From Methylovulum sp. (GTDB lineage Bacteria > Pseudomonadota > Gammaproteobacteria > Methylococcales > Methylomonadaceae), in NCBI GenBank assembly GCA_028712695.1, contig JAQTQZ010000002.1, positions 105,477 through 169,476 on the forward strand: a DNA stretch of 64,000 nucleotides, given 5' to 3'. Below the pieces are notes generated by a model. It was not told the origin of the DNA. It did not search any database and saw only the letters and a program-made list of their open reading frames with translations. The position numbers and the translations under genes were made by a program. Shown here one piece after another: positions 46,037-55,522 of the stretch (the stretch's first letter is position 1; every line of letters starts with the position of its first letter).

Positions 46037-47221
46037 ATGGAAGAATTTCATAGAATAAGTCGCCTACCTCCCTACGTTTTTAATATTGTCAACGAACTAA
46101 AAGCCAAGGCACGCGCAGCGGGAGAAGATATTATCGATTTTGGCATGGGCAATCCCGATCAGCCGACCCCCAAACATATCGTTGATAAAATGATAGAAGC
46201 GGCGCAACGTGATGACACCCACCGCTATTCAATGTCCAAAGGTATTCCCCGGCTGCGGAGAGCAATATGCAATTGGTATAAAACCCGCTTTGACGTCGAT
46301 TTAAACCCCGAAACCGAAGCCATTGTCACGATAGGCTCCAAAGAAGGCCTGGCGCATTTGGCGTTGGCGACCTTAGGTCCTGGCGATGTCGTGCTGGTGC
46401 CTAATCCGGCTTACCCGATACACCCTTACGGTGTCGTGATTGCCGGTGCGGATTTGCGCCACGTCCCGTTGATTCCTGGCGTGGACTTCTTTGATGAACT
46501 GCATAAGGCCATTGTTGACAGTTGGCCAAAACCGAAAATGTTGATCCTTAATTTTCCGGGCAATCCCACGACGCAATGTGTGGAATTGGATTTTTTTGAA
46601 AAAATAATCACCCTTGCCAAAGAGCACAAAATCTGGGTGGTGCATGATATTGCCTACGTCGATATTGCCTTTGACGGTTACAAAGCACCGTCCATCCTGC
46701 AAATTGACGGTGCCAAAGACATTGCGGTCGAATTTTTCTCCATGTCCAAAAGCTACAATATGCCAGGTTGGCGCGTGGGGTTTATGTGCGGTAATAAAGA
46801 GCTGGTTTCGGCACTGGCGCGTATCAAGTCTTATCTGGATTACGGTACGTTTACCCCGATTCAGATTGCCGCGATTGCCGCTTTAGAAGGCCCGCAAGAC
46901 TGTGTGGCAGAAATAACCGAAACGTACCGGAAGCGCCGTGATGTCTTATGTGATGGCTTGACGGCGGCTGGCTGGCCGGTTGAAAAACCTAAAGCCACTA
47001 TGTTTGTCTGGGCCAGAATCCCCGACGCTTATCAAGCAATGGGATCGCTGGAGTTTTCCAAAAAGCTGTTATTGGAAGCAAAAGTCGCGGTCGCGCCCGG
47101 AATCGGTTTTGGCCAGTACGGCGACGATCATGTCCGCTTCGGCCTGATTGAAAACGAACACCGCACCCGCCAGGCGATACGCGGGATCCGCACGATGATG
47201 AAAAAAGACGGGGTTATTTAA
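46037..47221 (+). CDS. alaC: alanine transaminase AlaC-type aminotransferase
   Basis: A 394-residue PLP enzyme, class I aminotransferase. N-terminus [20 protein letters not shown] is typical of AlaC. The cofactor lysine is in [17 protein letters not shown], with [12 protein letters not shown] and [12 protein letters not shown] upstream and a conserved arginine near the end. It makes alanine from pyruvate and glutamate. In many proteobacteria alaC lies just upstream of hom and thrC; here those genes are about 7 kb away on the other strand, so this link has been rearranged. Confidence 0.9.
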   Translation: MEEFHRISRLPPYVFNIVNELKAKARAAGEDIIDFGMGNPDQPTPKHIVDKMIEAAQRDDTHRYSMSKGIPRLRRAICNWYKTRFDVDLNPETEAIVTIGSKEGLAHLALATLGPGDVVLVPNPAYPIHPYGVVIAGADLRHVPLIPGVDFFDELHKAIVDSWPKPKMLILNFPGNPTTQCVELDFFEKIITLAKEHKIWVVHDIAYVDIAFDGYKAPSILQIDGAKDIAVEFFSMSKSYNMPGWRVGFMCGNKELVSALARIKSYLDYGTFTPIQIAAIAALEGPQDCVAEITETYRKRRDVLCDGLTAAGWPVEKPKATMFVWARIPDAYQAMGSLEFSKKLLLEAKVAVAPGIGFGQYGDDHVRFGLIENEHRTRQAIRGIRTMMKKDGVI

Positions 47222-47403
47222 GACAGTTTAATGACCGTGCGTTGGGCGTTTGCTATCGGCCGCTATTGTTAACCTTCGTGCGCCGGACATACCTGAGGAT
47301 TTCGAGCTCCACGCAAGGTGGCAATCAAACCGCGTAGCCGCCCTTAAAACACGATCTAAGTTAAGGATTGTCCTGCTCTAATTAACACAACAAAGAAAAA
47401 CCA

Positions 47404-47742
47404 ATGAATGTAAATCTTGAAAAAATACAGGGTTATAGTGTGCTTTTCATTCAGGAGGAAAGAATAGATGCACATAATTCAGGGGAATTAAAAGATGCTA
47501 TTTTGCATCTGATAGAGCAGGGTGAGGCCAGCATAATTATCCAGTTGGAGTTGGTGCGTTTTATTGACAGTTCTGGGTTAGGGGCGTTGCTCTCCGGTCA
47601 TAAAAACACCGCAGTCCGCTCAGGTAAATTTGCCTTGGCAAACGTGCAACCACAAGTGCTGTCCATGTTTGAGCTGACCCGGTTAAATAGGGTGTTTGAG
47701 ATTTATGCTGATGTAAATGAAGCCATTGAAAGCCAAATTTAG
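47404..47742 (+). CDS. STAS-domain anti-sigma factor antagonist (RsbV/SpoIIAA-like)
   Basis: A 112-residue single STAS domain. The phosphorylatable serine is in the conserved VRFIDSSGLGALLS (near residue 59). In partner switching the unphosphorylated antagonist binds an anti-sigma kinase. It is followed 9 bases later by that kinase gene with a strong AGGAGG ribosome site at the junction. Confidence 0.9.
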   Translation: MNVNLEKIQGYSVLFIQEERIDAHNSGELKDAILHLIEQGEASIIIQLELVRFIDSSGLGALLSGHKNTAVRSGKFALANVQPQVLSMFELTRLNRVFEIYADVNEAIESQI

Positions 47743-47751
47743 GAGGTAGCC

Positions 47752-48174
47752 GTGTGCAAGTCCGTCATTCAAGTGGATGTCATTATCCCAACGCAAACTA
47801 AATATCTCGATTTAATCGGCAGTATTGGCGAGCGTATTGCCAAAGAACTGGATAATTTCGCGGGTGATAAAGAGGCATTGGCTTACCATTTAAATCTGGT
47901 GTTGACAGAGGCGACGGCTAATGCGATCAAGCATGCCACCCAGCCGATGCCCGAAGACACGGTAAAAATACAGATTCATATTGAAGATAATGAACTGAAC
48001 ATTAAAGTCTATGACCATGGTCAGGGCTTTGATTTGGAAAAGATACCGCTCCCCGATTTTGATGATCCCAAAGAAGGTGGCATGGGCTTGTTTCTTATTA
48101 AAACATTAATGGATTCGGTCACTTATACGCATCAAGGTGACTGCAATATATTAGAAATCATAAAATATTTATGA
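47752..48174 (+). CDS. anti-sigma regulatory factor / serine kinase (RsbW-like)
   Basis: A 140-residue HATPase_c protein. The N-box is LTEATANAIKHA, the G1 region YDHGQGFDLE and the G2 region GGMGLFLIKTLMDSV. It phosphorylates the STAS antagonist and may bind a target such as a sigma factor or another effector. GTG start at 47752 follows AGGAGG by 5 bases. Its stop overlaps the next gene start by 4 bases, so it is cotranslated with glutamate dehydrogenase. No sigma factor gene is nearby. Confidence 0.9.
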   Translation: MCKSVIQVDVIIPTQTKYLDLIGSIGERIAKELDNFAGDKEALAYHLNLVLTEATANAIKHATQPMPEDTVKIQIHIEDNELNIKVYDHGQGFDLEKIPLPDFDDPKEGGMGLFLIKTLMDSVTYTHQGDCNILEIIKYL

Positions 48175-51100
48175 GTGCCGCACCGATGACTGATTGGGAT
48201 AACGCCCTGCAACGCCTCGCCGTTAGGGCGTTAGGTAAACAACCGGCAAGCGCCTTGCTGGCCAAATTCCAACCTTTATTAACGCCGGATTATCAAGCGT
48301 TGGTGTCGCCCCGTTACGGTTTGCAAGATTTGCTTCACTTGGGGCAAATTAATGCGCCCGACAGCCAACGCGTCAGCTTGCTTAATCCTTGCCAAGATGT
48401 TGAACATTACCGCCTGCATTTTTACAGTGGGCAAGAACGTTATTTGGATGAATATATCCCGTTGCTGGAGAACATGAGCCTGCGGGTGATGGATCAGGTG
48501 CAGTTTCGGGTGCCGTTGGCCGATATGACGCTGTACATTAAAAGCTTCACCATTAAAGCGGCAAAAAGCCAGTGTGCCAGCCTACCGATATTGCGGGCGC
48601 GGATACTGGCGACCGTCCAAGCGGTCATGGATGGTAAGGTTGAAAATGACACACTGAATAAATTGGTGGTGGTGACCGGCATGGACTGGCAGGCGGTTGA
48701 TCTGCTCAGGGCTTATCGTAATTATTATCTGCAATTGGGGCATCACACCACTAAAGCTACGGTGCATCATGCCTTAGTCAATAATCCGCAGGTTTCCCTA
48801 GCCTTGTTCAACTATTTTGAAGCCCGTTTCAGACCCAATCCGGCGTGGGATGACCCGCTGTTGAGGGAAGAACAGGTTTTGTCGCCCTTTCGGTTGCAAT
48901 TATTGACCAGTATGGCATCCGTCGCCGATATTAATGACGACCGCATTTTGCGGACTTTATTTAACTTGATTGACGCGACGATGCGGGCTAATTATCATCT
49001 GCGCCGCACCTTGGTTGATTATTTTATAGCCTTTAAAATTAATAGCTTAGGTGTTATTGATATGCCTAATCCAAAGCCGAAGAACGAGATTTATGTCCAT
49101 GCGGTTGACATGGAAGGCATCCATTTGCGCGGCGGCAAAATTTCTCGCGGTGGTATTCGCTGGTCAGACCGTCCTGATGATTTTAGGACTGAAATATTGG
49201 GCTTGATGCAAACCCAGATCAGCAAAAACGCCTTGATTATCCCAACTGGCGCGAAAGGCGGTTTTGTCATCAAAAAAAATGGTTCAAAAACCGATGTGAA
49301 GGTGGTAGGCAAGCAAGCGTATATCCGCTTGATGCGGGGGTTGTTGGATTTGACTGATAATTACAGTGACGGGGGCACTGTTGCCAAGCTTGGTGATAGG
49401 GTTGTTTACGATGACCCCGACCCTTATTTAGTGGTCGCCGCCGACAAAGGCACCGCGCAATTTTCAGATATAGCCAATGGGGTTGCCGCTGAGTACGGCT
49501 TTTGGCTGGATGATGCGTTTGCCAGTGGCGGATCTTCAGGTTACGACCACAAAGCGTTAGGGATTACGGCCCGGGGGGCATGGGAATGTGTCAAACGTCA
49601 TTTCCGTGAGTTGGGTAAGGACATCCAAAACGAGGCGTTCAGCGTTGTCGGTATCGGCAGCATGGATGGCGATGTGTTCGGCAATGGCATGCTGTTGTCA
49701 CCGTTTATAAGGTTACGCGCCGCTTTCAGTGGCCAGCATATCTTTATCGATCCCCATCCCGCCGATAGCGAGGACGCGTTTAATGAGCGCAATCGCTTGT
49801 TTAACTTGCCCGGTTCCAGTTGGAATGATTATGACCGCAGTTTGATCTCTGATGGCGGCGGCGTGTATTTGCGCTCGGATAAGGATATTGTGTTATCGGC
49901 TGAACTAAAAAAATGGCTGGGCATCCGCTATAAATCACTGGATGGCGAATCGTTGATCCGTTATTTGTTGACCGCCCCCATCGATTTGTTATGGCTGGGC
50001 GGCATTGGCACTTACGTTAAGGCCAGCACCGAAAAACACGAGGATGTGGGTGACAGAAACAATGATGCGGTGCGCGTAGACGCGATCAATTTAACGGCGA
50101 AAGTTGTTGGTGAAGGGGCGAATCTGGGCTTTACCCAAAAGGCGCGTAGCGAATACGCGCTGCGGGGAGGGTGCATTAATACCGATGCGGTTGATAATTC
50201 GGCAGGGGTTGACACCTCCGATCATGAAGTCAACTTAAAAATCCTGTTAAGGGACTTGCAAAAAAAAGCCCTTATTGCTGATTATCAGGCGCTATTTATC
50301 GACATGACCACGGCTGTGTGTGGATTGGTATTGGCTAATAACATCGCGCAAAGCCGTTGTTTGTCATTGGAACAACGCCGCAGCAAAACTTATCCCGGAC
50401 AGTTTTTGCAAGTGGCGGAGCGCTTGGAAGCGGCTGGGTTTCTCGATAAAACGGTCGAGTCTTTTCCACCGGACAAGGACATTCTGGCCAGACCGGGGCA
50501 ATCGCTGACACGCCCCGAGTTTGCCGTGCTGATGGCGGCCAGTAAGATGTACCTGACTGCGCAAATAGAAGAGCAGAGCGCCTTGTTGCAAGAAGATTGC
50601 TGTGCGTGTTATTTACAGGATTACTTTCCAAACCAAATCACTGCACACTATAGCGACCAGTTGGCTGATCATCCGTTAGCCAGCAACATTAAAGCCACTA
50701 TTGTCAGTAATAAAGTCATTAATCAAGCGGGCAGCGGTTTTCTGGACTTGGATATTGACGATGACAATGTGACGCTGCTTGATGCGGTCGGTTGCTATCT
50801 CACCTTTGACAGGGTGCTGGATGGCAATGCACTACGGCAAGCGATTGATGCGTTGGACACTCACCTAACAGTGGACAAACACTATGAATTACGGGTACAG
50901 CTTGAAGATGCGTTGCTCAATTTCTGCCGTTGGGCCTTGGTGAACGGCAAAAAAATCCGCCCCACAAAGCACATCATTGAGGAATATAGCCGTCATTTAC
51001 AGGCTTATGCGCAGTATTTTAAACAGGTTGGCTGTAGCGAAATGCCGCTATTCCAACGCTATCTGCAGGAAGGTGTGCCGGATAGTTTGGCACAACAACT

Positions 51101-51500
51101 GGTGTTTATAGGCAGTCTTAATGATTTTCCTTTGTTGGTTGCCTTATCTGCTGAAACGGCATGTGACTTCGTTGTTGTCCATCAGCTATTCAACGAAATT
51201 GGTCAGTTTTTAGCTTTGCCGGACTTCGTGGCGAAATTGCTGAAATTGCCCACCCACGACGAATGGGAGCGCAAAGTTCTGGATGATTTGCAGGGAACAG
51301 TCAGGCGTGTGGCTGGCGACGTGCTGAAAAGCATGCTGGCAAGTGACACGCCGACTTGTGCCGAGTATTTTTCAAAGCCTAGCAAACAACGTAAATTGAC
51401 TCAGTATCGGCGCATACATCAAAGCATTAGCAACACTAGCCCAGTCAGCGTGTCGGCTTATGTTGTGTTGGTTAAAGCGCTTGAGCCGTTGGTTTTCTGA
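48171..51500 (+). CDS. gdhB: NAD-dependent glutamate dehydrogenase, short form of the large family
   Basis: A 1109-residue enzyme interconverting glutamate and 2-oxoglutarate. The catalytic half matches the 'large' NAD-GDH family: EGIHLRGGKISRGGIRWSDR, PTGAKGGFVIKK (substrate lysine), FSDIANGVAAEYGFWLDDAF, VGIGSMDGDVFGNGMLLS and KVVGEGANLGFTQKARSEYA. Members are usually about 1600 residues; here the N-terminal ACT-like regulatory part is absent, while the C-terminal helical part (to residue 1109) is kept. The GTG/ATG region at 48171 overlaps the kinase stop. Regulation may therefore differ from the long enzymes; a link to the partner switch is only suggested by coupling. Confidence 0.9.
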   Translation: MSAAPMTDWDNALQRLAVRALGKQPASALLAKFQPLLTPDYQALVSPRYGLQDLLHLGQINAPDSQRVSLLNPCQDVEHYRLHFYSGQERYLDEYIPLLENMSLRVMDQVQFRVPLADMTLYIKSFTIKAAKSQCASLPILRARILATVQAVMDGKVENDTLNKLVVVTGMDWQAVDLLRAYRNYYLQLGHHTTKATVHHALVNNPQVSLALFNYFEARFRPNPAWDDPLLREEQVLSPFRLQLLTSMASVADINDDRILRTLFNLIDATMRANYHLRRTLVDYFIAFKINSLGVIDMPNPKPKNEIYVHAVDMEGIHLRGGKISRGGIRWSDRPDDFRTEILGLMQTQISKNALIIPTGAKGGFVIKKNGSKTDVKVVGKQAYIRLMRGLLDLTDNYSDGGTVAKLGDRVVYDDPDPYLVVAADKGTAQFSDIANGVAAEYGFWLDDAFASGGSSGYDHKALGITARGAWECVKRHFRELGKDIQNEAFSVVGIGSMDGDVFGNGMLLSPFIRLRAAFSGQHIFIDPHPADSEDAFNERNRLFNLPGSSWNDYDRSLISDGGGVYLRSDKDIVLSAELKKWLGIRYKSLDGESLIRYLLTAPIDLLWLGGIGTYVKASTEKHEDVGDRNNDAVRVDAINLTAKVVGEGANLGFTQKARSEYALRGGCINTDAVDNSAGVDTSDHEVNLKILLRDLQKKALIADYQALFIDMTTAVCGLVLANNIAQSRCLSLEQRRSKTYPGQFLQVAERLEAAGFLDKTVESFPPDKDILARPGQSLTRPEFAVLMAASKMYLTAQIEEQSALLQEDCCACYLQDYFPNQITAHYSDQLADHPLASNIKATIVSNKVINQAGSGFLDLDIDDDNVTLLDAVGCYLTFDRVLDGNALRQAIDALDTHLTVDKHYELRVQLEDALLNFCRWALVNGKKIRPTKHIIEEYSRHLQAYAQYFKQVGCSEMPLFQRYLQEGVPDSLAQQLVFIGSLNDFPLLVALSAETACDFVVVHQLFNEIGQFLALPDFVAKLLKLPTHDEWERKVLDDLQGTVRRVAGDVLKSMLASDTPTCAEYFSKPSKQRKLTQYRRIHQSISNTSPVSVSAYVVLVKALEPLVF

Positions 51501-51580
51501 CGGCTTGTATGTGACTTTATAGCGGTGCTTTATGCGCAATTCGGTGGTGGGTTAAGTCTGTAGCTGCACGTTGATAAGCT

Positions 51581-51709
51581 GGAGCGCAAACCTTGGTTTG
51601 CCTCAGTACAAGCCAAGGCTTGTACTCCAACCACCACATTTAACCCATTAAGTACATGGACAAAAATTTCGGTATGACGACTGCGTGTCCTTTAAGGACG
51701 CGCAGTCGT
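51581..51709. repeat. cluster of three hairpins between converging genes
   Basis: Three palindromes lie in tandem: GCAAACC/GGTTTGC near 51586-51601, a perfect 10-bp stem AGTACAAGCC/GGCTTGTACT (51605-51626), and a 16-bp stem with one mismatch (51677-51692 with 51694-51709). The third resembles the hairpin in the MITE at 25910-25942. Together they could end transcription from both sides; none has a classic T-run. Confidence 0.65.
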
Positions 51710-51750
51710 TTAAATGTACAAAAACTTTTGCGCTACTACTTATCCGCAGT

Positions 51751-53712
51751 TCACCCGCATTTAAAGACCATTAGGGTCACGTCATCGTTAAAGGTTTCGG
51801 TTTGGCAGAACTGTTTCAGTTGTTCCAGCAACGCGCTAATAATTTTTTGCGGGGACTTGTTAGCTTGTTGGATAAAAACCTCACTTAGCCGTTCCATGCC
51901 AAAAAAATCGCCGGTGGGATTTTCGGCTTCGATAATGCCGTCGGTATAAAGCAAGATTAAATCCCCTTTAGCTAAGGCCATGACTTTTTCCTCAAACACC
52001 TCATCTTTATTGATGCCTAAAATCAGCCCGTCGGCATCAAGCCGTCGGCACACGGACTGGAAAGGGCTGAGGAGTAGCGGCGAAGGATGGCCAGCATTGG
52101 CAAAGCGCAACAGCCGTTTGCTGGCATCGTATTGCAAGTAAAATAGACTGATAAAGTAGTCAGTCTTATTTAAATCAGCAAATAAAAAATTATTGAGCGT
52201 GGCTAACGTTGCTGCCGGTGTGTTGGCATTGCTTGCCAGTGTCCTTATGGCACTACGTGCTTCAACCATAAATAAAGCCGGGCCAATAGAGTGCCCTGAT
52301 ACATCGGCAATAATCATGTTCAAGCAATCATTGTTTTGAAAAAAATAATCAAAATAGTCCCCTCCGACCTGGTTGGCAGGCAGGCAAAAACCAACCACTT
52401 CAAGCGCATCTGACTGGATTGGTAACGCGGGCGACAAAGACGCCTGGATACGTTGGGCAATCTTGATTTCGTTATGGGCAATCGCCAAGCTGACTTGCGC
52501 TTCCCGAATGGTTGCTTCTGTCGCTTTGCGGGAGCTAATGTCATGGATAAAGCCGCTGAAACTATACGTGTTATTTTGCTTTAGGGGTGAAACGCTCAGT
52601 TCAATCGGAAATTCCGCGCCATCCCTGCGTACCGCAACATGCTCAATGACTTGATTGAGTATCGGCCCCATGCCGGTTTGCAAAAACAGTTGCAAACCTT
52701 GGCGATGGGCGTTGTGGAATCGGGCAGGGATGATTAACGTGGCAAGCGGCTGGCCTATGGCTTTTTGCCTGGGCCAGCCGAACATTTTTTCCGCTTGGGG
52801 GTTCCAGTCGGTGATCAGGCCAGCAGCATCCATCATCACAATGGCGCTGAGTGAACTTTCAATAATAAGCCGGGTGCGTTGCTCACTTTCTATCAGCGCG
52901 TCCTGGAATTGTTTCTTAGCGGTAATGTCGTGGTCAACCCCCCGCCATTTGATAAGTTTTCCGTCCTTGCTGATAATCGGCAAGCCGGTCGATTCGGTAA
53001 AAACCGGATGGCCGTCTTTATGGCAGAGATGATTGGTCAAACCATAAAAAGGCCGGTGGATAGCGGCGTAATCCTGCTGCTCGGCCTTGTCTTGCGCGGT
53101 TAAAAATTCAGTATAGTGTTTGCCAACAACTTCATCCTTGTCATAGCCAAGGATTTGCTTAACGGCAACGCTACTGTAGATATAGTAACCGGCAGGGTCT
53201 TGTTCCCATAACCATTCACCAGTCATTTCGGCCATTTGCCGGAACCGTTCCTCACTTTCCGACAATGCCGATTCTGTTGCTTTGCATTGGCTGTAATCTA
53301 GGTTTAACTCGGTGTTTGTTGTTTGTCCGGTGTTAGTGATGGCCTGAAATATCAAGGCAATATCCGTTGTTTTTGGTGGCTGGGATGCCAGTACGGAAAG
53401 ACAGATTAATGCCTCGATAGGTTGGGATGATTTAGCAAGTAATTTGCTTTTAAAACGTAGCGTTGTCTGGTCGGTTAAATTGGCAATGGCGGCTTGCCAA
53501 TGTGCCGACTGGTTTTTGGCATCATAGATAATGGCTAGTGGCTGGTCTAAAAGGTCGTCGGCAGAGTAACCCAACAGTGCGAGGGCAGCAGGGGACGCTT
53601 GCTTAATTCGCGGGGTGCTTACCGTTAAATTAGCAGTACGGGCTACTTCAATAATGATAAGGTTAATAGTGGGGTTATTAATGAATTGGTACATATCAGC
53701 CAGCCTTTTCAA
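51751..53712 (-). CDS. PAS-domain SpoIIE-family serine phosphatase (RsbU/P-like)
   Basis: A 653-residue signalling protein. Three PAS sensor domains (about 20-110, 150-270 and 280-400, with RFRQMAEMTGEWLWEQDPAG and VAVRRDGAEFPIELSVSPL) are followed by a coiled-coil and a C-terminal PP2C-like SpoIIE phosphatase: SLSPALPIQSDALEVVGFCL, VGGDYFDYF, IADVSGHSIGPALFM and LLLYTDGIIEAENPTGDFFG. It would dephosphorylate the STAS antagonist (47404-47742) and so control the RsbW-like kinase. It lies convergent to glutamate dehydrogenase. The signal sensed is unknown; PAS domains often sense redox or ligands. Confidence 0.9.
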   Translation of the reverse strand: MKRLADMYQFINNPTINLIIIEVARTANLTVSTPRIKQASPAALALLGYSADDLLDQPLAIIYDAKNQSAHWQAAIANLTDQTTLRFKSKLLAKSSQPIEALICLSVLASQPPKTTDIALIFQAITNTGQTTNTELNLDYSQCKATESALSESEERFRQMAEMTGEWLWEQDPAGYYIYSSVAVKQILGYDKDEVVGKHYTEFLTAQDKAEQQDYAAIHRPFYGLTNHLCHKDGHPVFTESTGLPIISKDGKLIKWRGVDHDITAKKQFQDALIESEQRTRLIIESSLSAIVMMDAAGLITDWNPQAEKMFGWPRQKAIGQPLATLIIPARFHNAHRQGLQLFLQTGMGPILNQVIEHVAVRRDGAEFPIELSVSPLKQNNTYSFSGFIHDISSRKATEATIREAQVSLAIAHNEIKIAQRIQASLSPALPIQSDALEVVGFCLPANQVGGDYFDYFFQNNDCLNMIIADVSGHSIGPALFMVEARSAIRTLASNANTPAATLATLNNFLFADLNKTDYFISLFYLQYDASKRLLRFANAGHPSPLLLSPFQSVCRRLDADGLILGINKDEVFEEKVMALAKGDLILLYTDGIIEAENPTGDFFGMERLSEVFIQQANKSPQKIISALLEQLKQFCQTETFNDDVTLMVFKCG

Positions 53713-53759
53713 AAGATGCTTATCAAGTCTTGCAAGCGTATAACGGCTATTATGCCTTT

Positions 53760-53904
53760 AGAACGTGTTTTAAAAGCTGCTACGCGGCTCGATTGCAGCG
53801 TTGCGAAGGTGTAGAAATCCTTATGTACGTCCAGTACATTCCGGTTTCTGTGCTACGTGCGCCGTGCACGTGAACCGCTCGCGACGCTTTTTAAAACACG
53901 TTCT
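53760..53904. mobile_element. 145-bp MITE-like palindromic element
   Basis: The ends are an 18-19-bp inverted repeat (AGAACGTGTTTTAAAAGC at 53760-53777; GCTTTTTAAAACACGTTCT at 53886-53904). The interior is also largely self-complementary, centred on TGTACGTCCAGTACA near 53824-53838, so the whole element could fold into one long hairpin. No coding capacity. Its right end touches the stop codon of the broken lipoprotein gene. Confidence 0.75.
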
Positions 53905-54368
53905 TAGCGTTTAGTCATGCAATACATGTCGCCGACGCTTGAAGTTCCATATCTAACCTTCACGCAACCAGGCTTTGATTCAAATTCCTGATTCTTGTCA
54001 GTAATCCATTGTAAACGGCGGGAAATTTCAGGCCTGGGCTGCATGGCTTCATTCAGATTCAAATGGATCATCCAAACCATCGCCAGCATGTTCGCCCCAT
54101 ACGCCAATGTGCACCGCTATCGATAGTGTCACAATGCCTTTTTACGGCAATCTTCGTGATCTGCGCAGAGGCGGTGGGCGATCAGGATAGACTCGACTTC
54201 ATTAGTATATTCATCAGGATATGAAGAAACGCCCGTCTCACAGCCGGCTAAAAACAGGGCTATGAGACAGGTTGCCGCGATGCTTTGTCTATCGTTTGAA
54301 ATAATACGATGTTTGGTGTCCCATCGGCTTTTCTTACAAAGTATCCAAAATCGCCCGTTTGACAGCAT
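53904..54368 (-). pseudogene. broken lipoprotein gene with two in-frame stops
   Basis: One frame on the minus strand gives a lipoprotein signal (SIAATCLIALFLAGC), a region EVESILIAHRLCADHEDCRKKAL, then TGA (54129-54131) and, three codons on, TAG, and then continues as LAYGANMLAMVWMIHLNLNE to MYCMTKR. Both halves look like one protein of about 140 residues whose middle is interrupted, so the gene is probably inactive. The start is unclear because the frame runs back into the end of thrC. The family is not named; a MITE lies at the 3' end. Confidence 0.6.
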
Positions 54369-55404
54369 CTAAACTGGCATCAATAGTGATCGGATGGGTG
54401 TCGGCACATTGTTTCATGGCAATATCAGGGTCTTTGATACCGTTGCCGGTCAAGGTGCAGACTATCTTGCTGCCTTCCGGTATTTTGCCGGTGCTGATGT
54501 CATGTAACGCGCCTGCTAATGACGTTGCCGAAGCAGGTTCACAAAAGACACCTTCAAACTGGGACAGCATTTTTTGTGCGGCCAGAATTTGTTCATCGGT
54601 GAATTTATCGAACCAGCCGCCGGATTCTTTTTGGACATTCCATGCCAAATCCCAAGACTGTGGGTGGCCGATGCGGATTGCGGTCGCCACGGTTTCAGGG
54701 TTATCGACCATTGTGCCTAAGACAAATGGTGCGGCGCCTGCGGCTTGATAACCGCACATGACAGGGCGGTTGCTGCAAACCCTTTCGGTGGCATATTCTT
54801 TGTAGCCTTTCCAGTAGGCCGTGATATTGCCCGCATTGCCAACCGGCAGGCAGTGGAAATCGGGTGCGAAACCTAATTCGTCAACGATTTCAAAAGCGGC
54901 AGTTTTTTGGCCTTCGATACGGAACGGATTGATGGAGTTAACAATGGTTACTGGTGCAAGCTCGGCAACCTCTTTAACAAGCGCCATACCCCGATCAAAA
55001 TTGCCGTTGATTTGAATGATTGTCGCGTTATACATCAAGGTTTGTGCCAGTTTTCCTAGCGCAATTTTACCTTCCGGGATCAGCACGAACGCTTTGATGC
55101 CGGCACGCACCGCATAAGCCGCCGCCGCCGCCGAGGTGTTGCCGGTGGACGCGCAAATAATCGCCTCGCTACCGGCTTCTACGGCTTTGGTCACCGCCAT
55201 CGTCATGCCCCGGTCTTTAAATGAGCCGGTGGGGTTAAGGCCTTCAAATTTAACGTAAATGTCCACGTCTTTACCGATCAGGCGCGGGATGTTTTGCAGT
55301 TGGATCAACGGCGTGTTGCCTTCACCCAAACTGATTAAGCGGGTGCTGGCGCTGACGGGTAAACGGTCGCGGTAGCGTTCAATAATGCCTGTGTAACGTG
55401 TCAT
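54334..55404 (-). CDS. thrC: threonine synthase
   Basis: A 356-residue PLP enzyme making threonine from O-phosphohomoserine. The cofactor lysine is in PTGSFKDRGMTM, and the substrate/phosphate loops are LGEGNTPLIQ, STGNTSAAAAAYA and GNAGNITAYWKGYKEY. ATG 55404 (MTRYTGIIERYRDRLP) is the normal start and has an AGGA site; a longer reading to 55485 is unlikely. It follows the Skp-like lipoprotein gene and hom on the same strand, forming a threonine-branch cluster. Confidence 0.93.
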   Translation of the reverse strand: MTRYTGIIERYRDRLPVSASTRLISLGEGNTPLIQLQNIPRLIGKDVDIYVKFEGLNPTGSFKDRGMTMAVTKAVEAGSEAIICASTGNTSAAAAAYAVRAGIKAFVLIPEGKIALGKLAQTLMYNATIIQINGNFDRGMALVKEVAELAPVTIVNSINPFRIEGQKTAAFEIVDELGFAPDFHCLPVGNAGNITAYWKGYKEYATERVCSNRPVMCGYQAAGAAPFVLGTMVDNPETVATAIRIGHPQSWDLAWNVQKESGGWFDKFTDEQILAAQKMLSQFEGVFCEPASATSLAGALHDISTGKIPEGSKIVCTLTGNGIKDPDIAMKQCADTHPITIDASLDAVKRAILDTL

Positions 55405-55522
55405 TAGGTGTCCTGTTGTTTGAATAATGTAATTGTTATGTGCAATTTTTTCCAAGTCTTGTTGCTTGCCCCTTTCAACGATCAAGCAACAGGGAGTAAA
55501 TTTTCCAATAAGTATGGATTGC

